Of a DNA stretch of 64,000 bases, positions 1-11,034 are shown in pieces. Within the stretch, counting starts at the first letter, position 1. Every line of letters starts with the position of its first letter. The translations under genes were made by a program, and so were the position numbers. Origin of the DNA: Antedon mediterranea (Eukaryota > Echinodermata > Crinoidea > Comatulida > Antedonidae); the NCBI RefSeq assembly GCF_964355755.1, contig NC_092678.1:21238922-21302921 (forward strand), read 5' to 3'. The notes beneath the pieces are model-generated. The model was not told the DNA's origin. It saw nothing but the letters and a program-made list of their open reading frames with translations, and did not search any database.

Positions 1-2325
1 AATCATGGCATAAAAGCAATACCTTACTACTCAAAGACCTCATATTAATAAGTTCTACTTCCATTACAAAAATAAGAGCTGCTCGTTGCAGCCCCATTGC
101 AGCTCAACAATACCTTCACAGCTACGTCGAATTATATCCCCTTTAACTTTGTTCTTTCTGGTATAACCAAAAAATATACAAAAGAAGAATGAGCAATCGT
201 TGGTTTTTCCTGCAACACTAATGGTTTCCCATGGAGTAATGTATGCGTACGTCGAGATGTATCTGGAGCTGTATTACCGAAGCTTTTGCAGTCTATTTCC
301 TCCTAAACGTAGCCAATACATGTGGGCTAATGCACCTTTCGCAAAATACAAATATGTTGAACAGTGATTTTCACGAAAAATGTGTTTTTAGACAAAGTTC
401 TCAATCAACAAGCGTTCAGACATTTTCAGGTCACATTGAGGTCAAAGATGTTTGTAGAATGTGGTATGAGCTAGTCTACATGTATACAATTTCTACATTG
501 TCCCTCTTGAGAACAGGCAGCGGAGCTGGTATGAACAAAGCGGGTGAACAATATCAACCTTAAAGCCAAACATGTTAAGGCCTGTCATCTAGAACGGAAA
601 CATTGTGGAAACATAGGTGACACAGATATTCAAAACATTACAATCAAGTTATTAAATTTATAAATGCGGGTGGCAAAAGAATTTATTGCATACAGTACTC
701 AAACATAAAAAGAGAAAAGCACAATTCTTAATAGTATTAATCAAAATATTAGACAAGAAAAAGTAAGACAAATCAAGTGTACGACATTCATTCACAAAAA
801 TATAAAATTATTTTACTACTTTACAAATTCCTTAAATCTGGATTAAAAAAATCAAGAAATTACACAAAAACTATGTACCTAATCTTATTCCGATAACAGA
901 GCCAACCATCACACCCTGGCGATTGTTGTTTACAGGGGTGAATTAGAAAAGTAAACATTCCCCCTCCTGCTTTTGAAGTTGCAAAAATAGTGTGCAAAAT
1001 TATAAAAGTTCAGCATATGAACTATTGTCCCTCCCTTCCACCATTCTAAATTTTGGGAATGCAACTGTCTAGTAACGATAAATTATTCGTGTAGATGGCT
1101 CTCAAGAATTACCTGTTGAAAAGCACACATTTAGAACACAAACACATCATTTTTATGAAATATGGAAATGGCATATCAAGAAAAAAAACACAAAACAGCA
1201 CATTTAAGAATATACAAGAGAAACTGTCATGAAAAATATATAAAGGACCACAAAGTACAAATTTTAAAATAGAAATATGAAATTAAGAAAAAGATATTTA
1301 CATCACAAAGGTTATCACCTTTGACAAGTTAAATGAGATAGAGTTCATATTTACAAATCCTGCCTTCTATTTTTTTTCTTCAATAAAGACATACTTTTAA
1401 ATATATTTGTGTTTTTTTGGTTATTTTAATTAATTAGATATATTTATCAATTAATTTCATATGTGAAAACATGTTTATTTTATACAATCTGTTTTTAGTG
1501 TGTATAATAGGATATTTCCATAGCTGTGATATACGTAAAGAGTGTCAACTTTAATAAATTTGCACCGTGGAGAAGGACCATGAAATATAGTTGCATCGCA
1601 TCAGAAAATATACACCGGTTTAAACCTGAAGACGAATTCACAGTACAGTACGCTACAGTATTTGTTTACAGATAAGGCATTCATTTTGAGGAGTTCCTCC
1701 CCCCGTTTGCATCACTTGGCTTAGTTGACTCTCTAGTTGTATAATACCTATATGGGATTTTCAATGTTGTGTGCTGTTAAAAAAAATCCAATGAGGCTGA
1801 TGATGTTGATATACTACAAGGCAGTCATTTTGAGGAGTCCCTCCCCCTGTTTGTATCACTTTGCTGTCGCTAAGTTGACTCTCTAGTTGTATAATATGAG
1901 ATTTTCAATTTTGTGTGCTTATGTTGATATACTGTAACAATGTCTGCAGCATTTCATGAAGGCTTTGACCATATTCCATTCCTTTGATTGAATGCTTGTC
2001 AAATGAACTGTTCAATCCAACAAAACAGCATGCAGCATAAATTAATCACATCTCGTGACCATAGCATTAAGATTGCATTTAGAGTGAAGCACTTAGAGGA
2101 GCCATATACTGAAATATTTGTATATGGCCAACCTCTATTCAGGGGACACCCCTAAAGTTTCCTCTTAATAAGGGTTCTAATGAATTCAAACTTCTTGAAA
2201 ACTCCTACTCATCTTTGGACAACTTTGCAATAAACTAAATTATCCCTATCCCCCCACCCTATCCATCGCACCTGCACAAAGACACTCTGATCTTTGATGG
2301 GAGGGTAAGCTGTATTCTAACAAGA
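1..2325. other. AT-rich non-coding stretch left of the ASB stop codon
   Basis: No gene could be supported here. The part next to 2325 should contain the 3' untranslated region of the minus-strand ASB gene. An open frame at 243-563 (+, 106 codons) has somewhat more balanced composition than its surroundings, but I see no domain, signal peptide or convincing splice sites. The direct repeat at 1675-1922 and a fragment of the second MITE family near 2118-2183 are the only recognisable structures. Confidence 0.5.
1675..1922. repeat. Diverged direct repeat, two copies of about 105 bp
   Basis: The segment beginning with ggcattcattttgaggag near 1676 recurs near 1820. Both copies contain a run of C, the phrase agttgactctctagttgta and an ending similar to ttttcaatNttgtgtgct. 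They are separated by about 40 bp. Each copy carries small indels, so this is an old local duplication. Confidence 0.7.
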
Positions 2326-2544
2326 CTAGCTCCCTCTTGAGTTTAAATCCTTTAATTGTAGACGATTCTGAAGTGTCTCTGGCAGATGCAAACTTTCTAT
2401 GTTCTTTAGGCCATGCTGTCCTAACCGTTTGCGTACCACAATGGCGCACAGTTCCTGAAGAGTGCGTGGCGTCTGAGAAACTTGTCGCAGCCATTTACAC
2501 ATTTGCGTATGTCTTGCTAATTGCTTTGGTATACCACCGGTTTT
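2326..2544 (-). CDS. SOCS-box-encoding terminal exon of the ASB-like gene
   Basis: This exon is 72 codons plus TAG. It starts after the acceptor tttaaacag and is in phase 0, which fits exactly the phase-0 donor at 7489 (gtaagt). The translation opens with KTGGIPKQLA, which fits a degenerate last ankyrin repeat, and continues with a SOCS box: PRTLQELC, then VRKRLGQ, then LPETLQNRL. The longest open frame here is in another frame and is a shadow. Another small ankyrin exon inside the intron cannot be excluded, but none is needed for the phases to close. Confidence 0.82.
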   Translation of the reverse strand, partial: KTGGIPKQLARHTQMCKWLRQVSQTPRTLQELCAIVVRKRLGQHGLKNIESLHLPETLQNRLQLKDLNSRGS

Positions 2545-5500
2545 CTGTTTAAAATAAATAATAATTTATATATAATAATAATAATAATAACACTACTAAT
2601 AATAATAATAATAATAACAATAAAGAAAATAATAATATTGATAATGTTCATCACTGAAAAAAATGTGGATTATGTTGGTCCTCTGTGGACCCATGGCAGC
2701 CACATTGCAGCGCCTACCAGGCTGATATGAATCCTACACAGGGTAGCGCATATGCTAAAGCCTCAATGCACTTAAAATACAATAAAATTCCAAAAAATTA
2801 ATGAAAATACATAAAAACTGCCTTTGATAAAAAAAAATGTTTATGTTAATTATTTCTTGGACTTTTTCAAACAGAACAAATTAGTTTTTTTTAAATTTAT
2901 AATTACATTGTTTGAAACTTGCATGATAAATAAACAAAAACAAATCTGTTTTTGTTGGAATCAACCAAGTTGAAAAAAATATTTGTCATTTTTGACAGCT
3001 AAAAAATATAAGTATCTATATAATTTAGCAAGAAAACTCCTAAACAACAATGTATTAATAATACATATAAATCTGAAATACATTACTGTATAGCATAACA
3101 TTTTAAATTACCTACACCTCAATGGAATAGACCATGTGGCTCTACCACTTGTTATGCAAATGAAGGTCAAAGATCTCTGGAAATAGCAAGTACAACAGCA
3201 GTGTGGTATTGGCGGTACTGGGAAGAAGTATTGGGATAGTGGTAGTAGTCATTAGTTAATACAAAGCCTAAGTAAGTCTACATTCAAATATTTTGACTCT
3301 ATTTTAGTTGATTATGTGAAGAATAGCTTTTTAAAAAATGTTGATGCAGTGTAGTTAATTGAGCAAGACTATTCTAGGCCCTTTGAAGACTGTAATTGCA
3401 TGTACATTGCATTCAGTTTAAACACTGCTATTGAGGACTGGTACAGACTAAAAGAATTGAATGTGTAGGCCTACAACACCTTCACCCATTGTAGTACAAT
3501 AACCACTGATGTTTAGTAATAAATTATTGTGTATTGTTAATATAAAGGGCATGTTTTGGATGCAGTTCAAAATGGCTGCATATTCTGTGGATTACCATAG
3601 AAATGTATATTGATGAATCTACAGTATTCTAGGTATAGTACTGTGTTAAGTTTGTACAAATGGAGTGTACTGTAAATTTTAAATTTATTTATTGTTTTGT
3701 CAGATTGTTGTGTCTAAAACATTGCAGCCATGTTGAAGAAACTTCTTACGATTGGGTGCATTGTCTGTCTTGTCTTCATTTACTGTGATGCAGTCACCGA
3801 CAAATACAAAAGAACCAGTGCCTTCGCCGCTACTAAGATCACTCCTATTGGCAGTATCCAAAGCAACATTACAAGCTACGATAACATTGTGACTAACGTC
3901 GGCAACGATTTTGACGACGCTGCTGGTTCTTTCACGTGCAGGGTACCTGGGTTGTACTTCTTCAAATTTCATTTCCCGCAAACGGTGACGAATTACGAAT
4001 TGACATTAATTACGCTTTTTAAGAACAGCTTTGGTTCAGCAGAAACGGAAATCACCAGTGCTTTTCAGCCGGCATCACGGGAAGACTACGGTGGCGGGGG
4101 CGCATTAGCCGAACTGGTTGCTGGTGAGAAAGTGTACCTGTACCTAGATGGGAATCTGCCTTTACAAGCAGATAAACCATTAGTTTTTAATGGATTTCTA
4201 CTCTACAGAACTGATAAAGATGAAATAAAGATGAAAAAAGCAATGTTCTCAATCTGAGAAAGACACTATTGTTTAATATAAAAAAAATTAACTAATCTGT
4301 TTAGGCTATAATAGAGAATTGATTGGAGTATGCATATGTTTAGAAATATGAATAAAGGATTCTATTGTATTTAATATTCACATGAGTAAATGACGTTTGA
4401 ATAAAGAACACCAAAGATAAAACTGTGATGATTATTCTAATTTACTAAGTAGCATATTATATCCCCTTAAAATATTCCTCTACAGGTACTGTGGAAATAT
4501 AACCTAGAGAAAAAATTGTAAAGAAATAGCAATACTTGTTACTTCCTAGAGAAAAAATTGTAAAGAAATTGCAATACTTGTGACTTGCTATCGCTGCTAC
4601 TTAAATGAAAACAACTAAATGAGTGTTCTCTGCACTTGAAATATCCAACCAAATTCTGCTGCATTAAATGTATTTTGTCCAATCAAACACCTGGGTTATA
4701 ATTACATCTGTCTGTGTGATGCATGAATTAAAATAGTCATCATATTTATATTAATATAGAGGGGGTAAGCCTCATTCTGAATACAAGAGTCTTTGAAATA
4801 ACTAATCTAGAACTATAAACTAAAATCAAACCGTGTTCATAATACGAATAATACTAAACACAATTTTTAGAAATGGAGAACTTGTGCATTTAATATGCAA
4901 CCCTTGAGAGGGAATATGAATTTTCAAGTAATATGATTCTAAAAATCCTACTATATTTAGGAGATGTTTGTGCTTTTTAATTGTTTTGATAAATAATGGA
5001 TTTTGTGTGGGTTCAATATATGACTATGAATTGAAAATAGTTGTAAATGCAAAATCTGGGCATTTTAATATCTTCAATAGTGGTAAATTCAATTTTTTTT
5101 TAAAGTTAAAACTCTCGTTTAACAAATTATATTTTGGCTTATTCATTTATTTTACCAGATGTGTAAACTTTAATAATACTGTATTAATAACAAATATTTA
5201 ACACAATCATCATGGAACCTAAATGGTATAGTCCAAAACAGATTTCCCAGAATTCTTCACTACTAATTTGAATAAGCAGGTATTTTGAGGAAGTATCTTT
5301 AGTCACTCAACAGCCTTACAGGGAACAGCTACCACACTCTACTGTCTGGTGTTGTCCACCATTTTGTTTTTACAGTAGTAACAACTTGAAACATACAGAT
5401 AATTTATCTTGTGGTTTTTGGGGTAAGTTTTCAGTATTAAATTAGTTTTTTTATTATTTTTCTTTTCAATTTAAAAGTACTTTGATTATAAATAACTAAA

Positions 5501-8487
5501 CCTTAACTTGTCTAAGCTAGGCCAGCAAACCTAGAAATTCTATTTAGTCTGGTTCAACACAGTAGGTGCTCTTTCTAGGTAGTCTTTGTTGGTACTAAAA
5601 TATACTAAGATGCATGTAGGCCTATGCCTGTACATTGTGTGTAATGACTATCACAATTTTACTTTATTTATCTAAGGCGATTAATGGTTCTTTTAAGAGT
5701 AAACTACTTTATAAAATTGTTTGTGTAAATTGGTTTTGAAGATCTATCAAAGATTTATCTGTGTTGACAAACTCTAGCATATCAATGGTGTTTAGCAGCT
5801 TTCCTTTTATACCTCTGTGTTGTATTTATGAATGGATAAATAAAATATTAACTTTTCAATTTCAGCTGTTGACATCATAATGCAACGTGTCCTACCGGTG
5901 TGTATATTACTCGCACTGTATCTACCAACATCATTTGCTCTGTCAAAGTATTTCCAAGACTCGGCTTTCAGTGCTAAATTCACTGGCACAATCAACAAGA
6001 CAATTTCTGAAACGATCGAAGATTTTCAAACACCGGTTTTAAACCGAGGAGAAGATTTTAACAGTGCTACCGGAACATTCACATGCGAATTACCTGGAAC
6101 GTACTATTTCGAGATTGACGTACACTTGGCTGATGATCAAACGAACACGAAATTGTCAACAGATCTGGTCTTCATTAGTAATGTTGACAATCTGGTGTTG
6201 ACCTCTAACCTGAAAATCTTGAATTCAGAGACGGCCAGTGTCGTTGCTCTTGGGGTTGGCGACAGAGTTCAGCTTCACGTGCCGTATGGTCTAGTTGAAA
6301 CTTTTGACGATGATCATCCACTTGTATTAACTGGGTTCCTTTTAAATCGTAAGTTGTTTTTTTTTAAACTTTTGTTTCATAAATTGATTTTGAAAATAAA
6401 AATGCCTGGCCCACTGTGGTGGTATTGATATTGTGGCGATTTAAAAAAAATTAATTGATAACCTTAAGCATTACAAACTAAACTACCAATATGATCTAGT
6501 ACTGAGGCCAGATTCATAACTTCTGAATGAGTGTAATAATCGCAAACATAATTTCTTAAATGTATGTTAATAAGATTATCTTATAAAAATAAATAAATCA
6601 AATCTTGCAGATGATTGTCATTGCGGAGGTAAGTTCACCAAAGAAGTGTCCTTTACAGTGGTCAACTTGATCCAACCCGGTGAGTCTATCGAATTGGGCA
6701 ACGTCACCTACCAGTTGGCGCTCAACAACATCGGCAACTGTATCAACGCCGATACAGGCATCTTCACGGCACCATACAGCGGAACTTATTACTTCTCTTT
6801 CACCGCCATCACAAAAGGAATGGTAACTTTCGAAATTAATAAAAATAACGAAGCAGTCTTAACAATGACAGATGGTGCGGATTTTGATTCTCTCTCCGGT
6901 AGTACTGTCCTTGCACTCGTAAAAGGCGATACGGTTCTGTTGGAATATTCTGCGGGTAGTCCAATTGAATTAGTAGGTGGATCTATTGTGTTTACAGGGT
7001 TTTTATTGTGAACATTTGAATTTTATTTAATTAATAATTCTATCAAATTGTGTCAACATCTATCTATTGCAGTAATACCATATCTACATTTTGTAATCAT
7101 TTTTTTTTCCATCAAAATAAATTGATTTTGAATTGGATTAACTCCAGTGTTTGGACATTGTCTTAATAATAAGATTTTATATACAGTACTAGCATTTATT
7201 TACTTTTGATTATAAACCATATTATCTGAAAGAATTCATATACATATATTTTGTTAGCTATTTTTTAGTTAGTTTAAATCATATATATTTACATAATTTT
7301 TTAAGTTGAATATATTATTTGGACTTATTTGAGCAAGTTATTAATTTAACATTTTGAGACTTCAGTATCCATTTAAGTAATTACAGTATTATATTGGTAT
7401 ATTGCATAATGTATTGTATTGTTACCATCGCACCACACCTGATAGTCATAGTCCTTACCTGACCATGTCGAAATGTTTACCTCACTTACTTGGTTTATAA
7501 AAGTGAACTTTGACCCAGCTTTGATGAGCAGCTTTATGCATTCAAGTTGACCATTGCAGGCAGCAGTGTACATTGGCGTGACACCCCAGTTGTCGCGTAG
7601 ATCTACGTCAGCACCAGCCTAGAAAAAAAAACATGTATTAATATCAAATACAAAATAATAAAAATTATAAACTGGTGAATTTATTGGTTTTTTTTTCTCT
7701 ATGTCCTCAATTTTAGTATGGCAATTTCTTGTAAATTAATAAGTTGTTGTCAGAAGAAAATTGTTTTCGTAAGGTTGATTACATCCCGTTACCTTTATAA
7801 GAAGAGACATGCATTCTGGGTAAAGAGCTGACACGGCATGTAGCGGGGCTTGTCCGTGTTTACATTGACTGTTCACGTCTGCTCCGTTCTCAATTAAAAC
7901 TTCTAGACAGTTTGCGTGTCCTTTATAAGCTGCCCAGTAGAGGGCAGACTTGCCATAAAAGTCTTTCCTATTTATACCTACAGTACCTGCAATAAAACAA
8001 AAGGTAATAATTGTGGTTTTAGGTACCGTAAAAAAAACCAGTTTATGAATGTTTTGGCATAGTCAAGGGGTTTATTCATCCTTTAATTTGGATACATGTA
8101 TGTATAAATTTGTACATAGAGAGTAGAACCTTCGGGACCCAAAATATGTCCCCTTATTATTAAATAGGGGTGTCCCCTGAATTGCAAGGTTGACCATAGT
8201 GTTAAAACATATATTGCCCCTTGTTCATTTCATAGGTAAGTGTACCCTTACTTAGGCAGCCACTGCAATAACGCCGGTGTCATTCATGCGTGACATTTAC
8301 CTTCTGCCTGGTATATTTGCTGTATTTTCTCTACATTGCCATGACTTGCAGCATAGTGTAAAGCAGTCCAATTATGTGTAAACTTTGGAGGTCGACCTGA
8401 GCTTTTTGGCGTTTTGCAATCGTCTTCGTTTTGTCCAAAACAATCAAATTTCCATTCCATGGGCAATGAACTCCACTTTGAACCCAT
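2326..8487 (-). CDS. Ankyrin repeat and SOCS box (ASB-like) protein, four coding exons
   Basis: Predicted substrate-recognition subunit of a Cullin5-Elongin B/C ubiquitin ligase: ankyrin repeats bind the target and the SOCS box binds Elongin C and Cullin5 (family knowledge). Coding exons on the minus strand are 8487-8301, 7986-7793, 7618-7490 and 2544-2326, with matching phases 1, 0 and 0, giving 242 residues. Ankyrin repeats lie at about residues 39-70, 71-100, 104-130 and 137-165, with cores such as TALHYAASHG and APLHAV. A short fifth repeat start (KTGGIPKQLA) begins the last exon, followed by the SOCS box from about residue 196 (PRTLQELC...LPETLQNRL). The ATG at 8487 is chosen because an acceptor (tattattag) lies just upstream and the frame above the ATG has a stop, so the upstream exon is 5' UTR. 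The last intron is 4.9 kb and houses both C1q genes on the other strand. I cannot name the ASB orthologue. Confidence 0.85.
3730..4257 (+). CDS. Secreted C1q-domain protein, single coding exon, 175 aa
   Basis: Predicted secreted globular C1q/TNF-like lectin without a collagen stalk (the 'sghC1q' type common in invertebrates and fish), likely a soluble pattern-recognition or extracellular protein. Residues 1 to about 21 form a signal peptide (MLKKLLTIG followed by a hydrophobic stretch ending near CDA). The C1q domain fills residues 27-162, including FDDAAGSFTCRVPGLYFFKF (the family's F-x-A/C-P-G-x-Y-F-F strand) and the terminal FNGFLLY. The start is the first ATG and lies 3 nt after a possible acceptor (cattgcag), so a 5' UTR intron is likely. 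Poly(A) signals AATAAA follow at 4351 and 4400. The gene is antisense inside the ASB intron. Its specific ligand cannot be told. Confidence 0.9.
   Translation: MLKKLLTIGCIVCLVFIYCDAVTDKYKRTSAFAATKITPIGSIQSNITSYDNIVTNVGNDFDDAAGSFTCRVPGLYFFKFHFPQTVTNYELTLITLFKNSFGSAETEITSAFQPASREDYGGGGALAELVAGEKVYLYLDGNLPLQADKPLVFNGFLLYRTDKDEIKMKKAMFSI
4351..4405 (+). terminator. Two AATAAA polyadenylation signals of the first C1q gene
   Basis: AATAAA occurs at 4351-4356 and again at 4400-4405, about 95 and 145 nt after the TGA. Both are correctly oriented for the plus-strand C1q transcript and would end it well before the second C1q gene. Confidence 0.5.
4503..4586. repeat. Tandem duplication, 2 x 42 bp
   Basis: The 42 bp starting cctagagaaaaaattgtaaa is present twice head to tail (4503-4544 and 4545-4586) with two substitutions. 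It lies between the two C1q genes. Confidence 0.85.
4587..5865 (+). other. Intergenic/5' region between the C1q genes
   Basis: AT-rich sequence without a supportable protein. A possible 5' UTR exon of the second C1q gene ends at 5422, where a good donor (gtaagt) follows; the matching acceptor is at 5865 (tttcaatttcag), 14 nt before the ATG. The open frame at 4968-5201 is low-complexity and has no support. Confidence 0.4.
5880..7011 (+). CDS. Secreted protein with two tandem C1q domains, two coding exons
   Basis: Exon 1 is 5880-6348 and exon 2 is 6611-7011, joined by a phase-1 intron (donor gtaagt, acceptor cttgcag), giving 289 residues. Residues 1-20 are a signal peptide (MQRVLPVCILLALYLPTSFA). 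The first C1q domain covers about residues 25-157, with FNSATGTFTCELPGTYYFEI and the closing LTGFLLN. A short linker with two cysteines (HDCHCGGK) leads to a second C1q domain at about 165-289, with GIFTAPYSGTYYFSF and the closing FTGFLL. If the intron were retained the protein would end after one domain with a short odd tail, so intron retention could switch between one- and two-domain forms (inference). AATAAA is at 7116. It is a paralogue of the C1q gene 1.6 kb upstream. Confidence 0.87.
7116..7121 (+). terminator. Polyadenylation signal of the two-domain C1q gene
   Basis: AATAAA lies 104 nt after the stop codon in the sense orientation. Confidence 0.5.
8115..8225 (-). mobile_element. Copy of the agtagaacc...ggttcta MITE family
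   Basis: Lies in the first coding intron of the ASB gene. In the minus orientation it contains the phrases attcaggggacacccctat and gggtcccgaaggttctact, which match the clearer copy at 56190-56318. Confidence 0.5.
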
Positions 8488-9035
8488 TGCATGTCCTCAT
8501 CTAATAATAATATATTTAAAAATTATAGTAGCATTGCAGTTTTGGCATTAAATACTGGTAATAACATGTTGTCATTAGTTAGCGTACACAAATTCTGTTT
8601 ATATCCTCCCAAAATAAGGACCACTGTTCACTTAAATCATGGTCCATGCTTAAATGAATAATCTGTTTACCACTCACCCCAGACTGACAACAAAGGAATA
8701 TTAATAATATTATTAAATAACAAAACAAAGACTTCTTCTGCCAATAAATTACCTACAGTAATTAAATTGTTAATGTTACCATAGTTAACATACTTTTTAT
8801 GCCACGAATTATTGTTGGAACTTGAAGTAACTAGGCCTACATACAGTATATCCTAATGCAATAGCTATACTACTAGGCCTAGGCTCATAAGCCTCTCTAC
8901 CTCCTTTTGGTTGGTCGTCGAAAAGTTCGCCTTCCGTCCGTGGTGGTGATGGAAAATGATTCACTTCGACTCGCTCACCGTGTGGGGCTGGGCAACATCG
9001 AGGGTTGTTTGCTCTAAGATCCAACTTTTAAAATA
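8488..9035 (-). other. Probable 5' UTR and leader intron of the ASB gene
   Basis: An acceptor (tattattag) at about 8504 precedes the start codon. Upstream, the segment 8880-9025 is less AT-rich and holds donors on the minus strand (cacg|gtgagc and gag|gtagag), so it is the best candidate for an upstream non-coding exon. The frame through it opens only from a TTG and does not join the ASB frame, because a TGA lies between acceptor and ATG. Confidence 0.4.
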
Positions 9036-9780
9036 ACAGTAATACTAGAAAAAGTATGAAAATAGTGAATTAGGATTTGAATAATATTTTATGTGAACTA
9101 AACATTTAAAAAAATTAAAATTACTGCATACTTACGATAAAAATATCAAAACAAGCAACAAACCACTGTATTTTTTTAGAGCAGCGCCACCTAGAGTTCC
9201 AAGGTACGTTCGAGCCGCACGTACGACGTACGTACATATATACATTTCATCAATCATATCCAGGGTTGTTTTGTAATTTAAAAAAAAATAGGGCCTAATA
9301 CAGTAGTATTAAATTGCTTTAAATTCTGTAAGTTTGTGTACATATATGCGTAGAATTTACTAACGTCGGTCTAAGAGATGTTTTACTGTCGTATAGCTTT
9401 TCAAACAAATGAAGCGTTCAAAATGAACAATAATAGAATAGCCTACATTTCATTCAAACTCATTTAAAATAAACCATTTAGTTTCTATTGTTTTGAATTA
9501 TTCGTTATCTATCTTTTATTGCTTCATTTTGTATAATTTAATACACAAAGTACACAATAAATAAGTAAAATAGATGAATTAGGTACGTCTACTTCCTAGA
9601 ACAGAGGGGTGGTGTTTGCTGTTCTAAACAGCAAAGATACAGAAAACATTTTGTGAAACGTCGTCCAATCATCGAAGCCTACCGGTAAGATCCGGTTTAG
9701 GATCGCGCGTTTTGAGGAGACGGGCTAATAAACCAATCAGCGGCCAGTAATTTGCTAATTAACATACTTAGTACAACTTT
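9036..9780. promoter_or_regulatory. AT-rich stretch with a GC-rich CCAAT-bearing segment
   Basis: CCAAT occurs at 9665-9669 and 9733-9737 in plus orientation, with a CpG-containing core (gatcgcgcg) between them. A second CpG-bearing patch lies at 9180-9235 (repeated cgtacg). These are the only promoter-like features upstream of the ASB gene. Which strand they serve is not clear from the sequence alone. Confidence 0.35.
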
Positions 9781-9840
9781 TTCTTCCTTTTGGAAGAAGA
9801 CGGCGAGGAAGATGGTCGACAACCAAGGGACATGATGTAG

Positions 9841-9969
9841 GCCTTACGGCGAAGCTGAAATGATGCCTGGAAAAGCAATCCCGTTCCTCATCAAGCATAA
9901 TACTTTTTTACTACATATACTGTTCTAAATAAATACTAATAGTACAAAAAGTAAAAGTTCCACAAAAAA
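9841..9969 (-). repeat. Left copy of an inverted block flanking the uncharacterised gene
   Basis: Read on the minus strand, this block matches 13893-14010 on the plus strand. The shared landmarks occur in the same order: tgtggaactttt, then attatgcttRatgaggaac, then cttcRccgtaaggcct. In both copies a short open reading frame starts at the shared ATG (MLDEER here, MLNEEQ in the other) and runs to a donor-like gtaagg (gt at 9847-9846 here). It may be a duplicated 5' exon or promoter, or the remnant of transposon ends. Confidence 0.6.
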
Positions 9970-10493
9970 ATACCTGGCGTTTGGTAGAAAATTACCGTTA
10001 AAGTTGGTAAATATGCCAACGATTTCCTACGAAATAGCGAGGCTGAAACAACTGGTGGCGCACTATAACTAGACTGTACTATTATTATCACGGTTTATAA
10101 GAAATATATAGGCAAGTTATTTATTATCAAAATAGATTTATTCTTTATTTTTTTAAATAAATTTGGTGAATACAAATTTATATTAACTCTAAAATTGAAA
10201 TTTAGAGTTAATAATTATCCCCCGACATTAAAACATTTATAATTACAAATGGCTTCAACTGTTCGTATAATGGTTTCTCCCGACAGGTAGGCTATTAATA
10301 GCAGTAGAAATACAGCAGCAATATTATGCGAAGTTTATACCGTAGGATGTACATAGTGACTGATACGATTTAACTGTGAAACATATAGAACACATATTCC
10401 TAGTAATAAACACCAATGCAATAGTAAATTTAAATTATTAAATAAAATACAAACATCAAATATTTGTTTTGTTTCAATGTAATTGTATTTATT

Positions 10494-10770
10494 CTCATGG
10501 TTAATATTTTTCTTTATATTCTCATGGTTACACAATTTCTTTTAATGGTTACACAATTTCTTTATATTCTCATAGTTACTATTTTTCTTTATATTCTCAT
10601 GGTTACAGTTTTTATTATTATATTCTCATGGTTAAATTATTTATTTATATTCTCATGGTTACAGTTTTTATTATTATATTCTCGTGGTTACATTATTTAT
10701 ATTCTCATGGTTACAGTTTTTATTATTATATTCTCATGGTTATATTATTTATTTATATTCTCATGGTTTC
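10494..10770. repeat. Minisatellite, about 28 bp unit (attctcatggttac...)
   Basis: About ten imperfect units carry the phrase tattctcatggttacagttt followed by an AT-rich filler of variable length. It keeps several frames open on the plus strand, which explains the hydrophobic open frames there; they are not genes. Confidence 0.8.
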
Positions 10771-11034
10771 CATTTTGTTTTCATTTTTTTTAAATCTTTT
10801 TTTTTATTCACATGCTCACAGTTTCTGTTTGCATAACCATGGTTAGTGTTTCACATTGGTTATAGTGTAGGCCTATTACATTACAGTTACTTTTTATGAT
10901 GATTTTGTTGCATTCAAAACCGTATAAACTATATTTCATATTCATCTTCCTTATAGTCTAATTCATCATCTTCAATGCCATAGTCTGGTGTGTCTTCTTT
11001 TTCTTCTCTTGTCCTGTTTTCACACTCATCTCAT

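Noticed and set aside
243-563. 106-codon open frame near the left end
   Set aside because: No domain, no supported splice context, and the minus strand is equally plausible as part of an untranslated region.
2246-2494. 82-codon minus-strand open frame starting MAATSFSD
   Set aside because: It is an overlapping frame of the SOCS-box exon, whose real frame contains the family motifs.
8809-9024. Extra N-terminal coding exon of the ASB gene
   Set aside because: It lacks an ATG, and a TGA lies between the next acceptor and the ASB start, so it cannot join the frame.
10464-10846. Hydrophobic membrane-like proteins
   Set aside because: They are translations of an AT-rich minisatellite in overlapping frames.
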